Origin: Erythrobacter sp. YJ-T3-07
Lineage (GTDB): Bacteria; Pseudomonadota; Alphaproteobacteria; Sphingomonadales; Sphingomonadaceae
Assembly (NCBI RefSeq): GCF_015999305.1
Contig: NZ_JAEAGP010000001.1
Coordinates: 1,736,001 to 1,800,000, forward strand
Direction: 5' to 3'
Length of the DNA stretch: 64,000 nucleotides
Part shown: positions 62,192 through 64,000 of the stretch, piece by piece
Layout: every line of letters starts with the position of its first letter
Position numbering within the stretch: position 1 is the first letter of the stretch
Translations under genes and position numbers: made by a program
Notes under the pieces: model-generated
What the model was told of the DNA's origin: nothing
The model's database searches: none
What the model saw: the letters and a program-made list of their open reading frames with translations, nothing else

Positions 62192-64000
62192 TGTGCGTTC
62201 CCCTGTGGCTGCGCGCCACCATTGGCAGGGTTATCTGCCGCGACGTCAGCATCGGGCCGGCGGGGGCGGCGCGGATTGTCGCGCGCGAAGGCTTCGCTGC
62301 GCTGCGCGTCGAGCCGGGCCTCGGCCTCCACCTTCGCCTGGATCTCGCGATCGAGCGGGGGGCTGGCGGGAACGGCCTCGCCTGCGGCACGGGCATATTC
62401 GGCGTAGCGGCGCTGAAGCCGCTGCTGCGCGGTGCCGCCCCACTGCTCTTCGAAGCCGCGCAGCGCGTCCATCCCCTTCTGCGGGTCGAACAGGAAGGTC
62501 ATGACGTCGCGCGCGATCGGGTAGGCTGCCCCCGAGCCGCCGCCATGTTCGATCACCACCGCGCCTGCGTAGCGCGGATTGTCGAACGGGGCGAAGAAGA
62601 CGAACAGGCCGTGGTCGCGATACTTCCAGGGGCCGCTCTTGCCGTTGGACACGCTCAGCGAGACGACCTGCGCGGTACCCGTCTTGCCGGCGATCAGCAC
62701 GTCGTCGATCGGCAGGCGTGCGCGACCGGCGGTACCGGGGCCGTTGACCACGTCGCTCATCGCCTTGCGGATATAGGCGATCTGGTCGGGCTTGAAGTCG
62801 AGCGAGGCGAAAGGCTTGGTCCGGTTGCTCTTGAGCAGCGACGGCTCGACATGCCGTCCTGTCGCGATCCGGGTCGCCATCACTGCCAGCTGCAGCGGGT
62901 TGGCGAGGTAATAGCCCTGACCGATCGAGGCGTTGACCGTGTCGTAGGGCTGCCATTGCTGGTCGTACTTCTTCAGCTTCCACGCCGGATCGGGCACGGT
63001 GCCGTAGAACTGGCTCGCGACGGGCAAATCGAATTCCTGCCCGAGGCCGAACTGGCGCGCATAGGCGGCGACCTTGTCGAACCCGACCTTCTGCGCGAAG
63101 TGATAGAAATAGCTGTCGCACGACTGGTAGATGCCCTTGGCCATGTCGACCCGGCCATGGTTGCTCCAGCAGTTGAAGAAGCGGTTGCCGATCCGGCGCC
63201 CGCCGCCGCAGATGATCGATTCGTTCGGGTCGATCCCTTCGTGCATGAAGGCCATCGCGTGCATCGGCTTGACCGTAGAGCCGGGCGGGTAGAGCCCTTT
63301 CAGCACCTTGTTGCGCAGCGGCACCCGATCGTTTTCGCTCAGCATCGCATATTCGACGCTGCCGATACCGTCGGAAAAGCTGTTGGGGTCGAAACTGGGC
63401 ATGGAGGCCATGCACAGCAGGTCGCCCGACTCGCAGTCCATCACCACCACGGACCCGCTTTCCAGGCCCAGACGGCGGGCGGCGTAGTCCTGCAAGGGGC
63501 CGTCGATGCTCAGCTGGATCGGGTCGCCCTGCACGTCGGGCCGGGTGCTGAGATCGCGCACGATCCGGCCCGATGCGGTCACTTCCACCCGGCGCGCGCC
63601 AGGCTTGCCGCGCAGGGTCTTCTCGAACTGCTTTTCGAGCCCGTCCTTGCCGATCTTGTAACCCGGCGTGATCAGCAGCGGATTGCGATCTTCCTCGAAC
63701 TCCTCGCGGCTCGCCGCGCCGACATAGCCGATCAGGTGGCCGACCGAGGTTCCGGTGGGGTAATAGCGCGAGAAGCCGCGCTGGGGGACGACGCCGGGCA
63801 GCTCGGGTAGGCGGATGCTGACCGCGGCGAACGCATCATAGTCGAGCCCGCTGGCGACCTCGATCGGGGCGTAGCCGGCCGACTCGTCCAGCTTGGCGCG
63901 CAGATCGCGCATCTTCGCATCGTCCAGCTTCAACAGCCGGCCCAGCGTCGCCAGCTCACGCTCGGGCTCCTGAAGGCGCTCGGGGATGATATCGACGCGG
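62188..64000 (-). CDS. mrdA: Penicillin-binding protein 2 (MrdA), N-terminus beyond the window
   Basis: The open frame continues to the window edge with recognisable PBP2 sequence (VDIIPERLQEPERELATLG), so the start and N-terminal anchor lie outside; about 600 residues are seen. The dimerisation part (SRYYPTGTSVGHLIGYVG) and the transpeptidase domain with the serine motif GSTVKPMHAMAF, SxN-type SNRTK/SCDSYFYH region and KTG in IAGKTGTAQVV are visible. It cross-links lateral wall with RodA; the Ala/Arg-rich Gln tail is disordered-looking. Confidence 0.95.
   Translation of the reverse strand, partial: RVDIIPERLQEPERELATLGRLLKLDDAKMRDLRAKLDESAGYAPIEVASGLDYDAFAAVSIRLPELPGVVPQRGFSRYYPTGTSVGHLIGYVGAASREEFEEDRNPLLITPGYKIGKDGLEKQFEKTLRGKPGARRVEVTASGRIVRDLSTRPDVQGDPIQLSIDGPLQDYAARRLGLESGSVVVMDCESGDLLCMASMPSFDPNSFSDGIGSVEYAMLSENDRVPLRNKVLKGLYPPGSTVKPMHAMAFMHEGIDPNESIICGGGRRIGNRFFNCWSNHGRVDMAKGIYQSCDSYFYHFAQKVGFDKVAAYARQFGLGQEFDLPVASQFYGTVPDPAWKLKKYDQQWQPYDTVNASIGQGYYLANPLQLAVMATRIATGRHVEPSLLKSNRTKPFASLDFKPDQIAYIRKAMSDVVNGPGTAGRARLPIDDVLIAGKTGTAQVVSLSVSNGKSGPWKYRDHGLFVFFAPFDNPRYAGAVVIEHGGGSGAAYPIARDVMTFLFDPQKGMDALRGFEEQWGGTAQQRLQRRYAEYARAAGEAVPASPPLDREIQAKVEAEARLDAQRSEAFARDNPRRPRRPDADVAADNPANGGAQPQGNAQ

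Overview
The window is about 64 kb of high-G+C, gene-dense chromosome from an alphaproteobacterium. Gene content and small lineage-typical families (a COQ4-like protein, a RibB with a degenerate RibA-like tail, DUF4170, PstA/PstC with long N-terminal regions, GGAAC/CGTT general-stress promoters) point to Sphingomonadales, most likely Erythrobacteraceae; that placement is my inference. There is no rRNA, insertion sequence, integrase, prophage or CRISPR array. No gap between genes exceeds about 230 bp; the larger ones (3279-3485, 9740-9940, 15503-15729, 35781-36003) hold only the short elements listed or nothing I recognise.

Layout: 1-3.3 kb, the 3' part of the error-prone polymerase dnaE2 and an extensin-like protein. 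3.5-9.7 kb, a minus-strand phosphate block phoR-pstC-pstA-pstB-phoU-phoB without pstS, with a candidate Pho box before pstC. 9.9-19.6 kb, tRNA-Glu, recJ, flavoproteins, an amidohydrolase, head-to-head overlapping miaA/serB and a COQ4-like gene behind a palindromic operator candidate. 19.6-23 kb, purL and a DUF3052 gene. 23-32.5 kb, mostly plus strand: xseB-ispA-coaD, a cyclophilin, queA, a YadGH-like ABC exporter, a DUF481 protein, tgt and an M50-like membrane protein. 32.4-45.4 kb, mostly minus: a GAF-PAS-GGDEF-EAL protein, rpsD, an rRNA/tRNA methyltransferase, rpiB-glyA, and yqeY-lipoprotein-dnaG-rpoD. 45.5-52.1 kb, carA and carB separated by a lower-GC small gene, two palindromic repeats and a DUF559 gene, then greA. 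53-55 kb, a four-gene YqjD/YqjE-like envelope cluster with a perfect GGAAC-N16-CGTT promoter. 55.1-58.6 kb, eno and an M13 peptidase. 59-60.7 kb, ribH and ribBX; 60.9 kb, tRNA-Lys; 61-64 kb, rodA and the start of mrdA.

The genes are mainly housekeeping: phosphate uptake and signalling, tRNA modification (miaA, queA, tgt, a SpoU methylase), nucleotide and isoprenoid synthesis, replication and transcription, and cell elongation. The most interesting signal is at 59.4-60.75 kb: a riboflavin enzyme with an N-terminal helix-turn-helix-like domain and a perfect 9-bp inverted repeat directly in front of its own start codon, suggesting an enzyme that represses its own gene. Other points worth a check are the EcfG-type promoters, the foreign-looking carA-carB spacer, a hairpin repeat inside dnaE2 that is translated in frame, and a probable CTG start codon.
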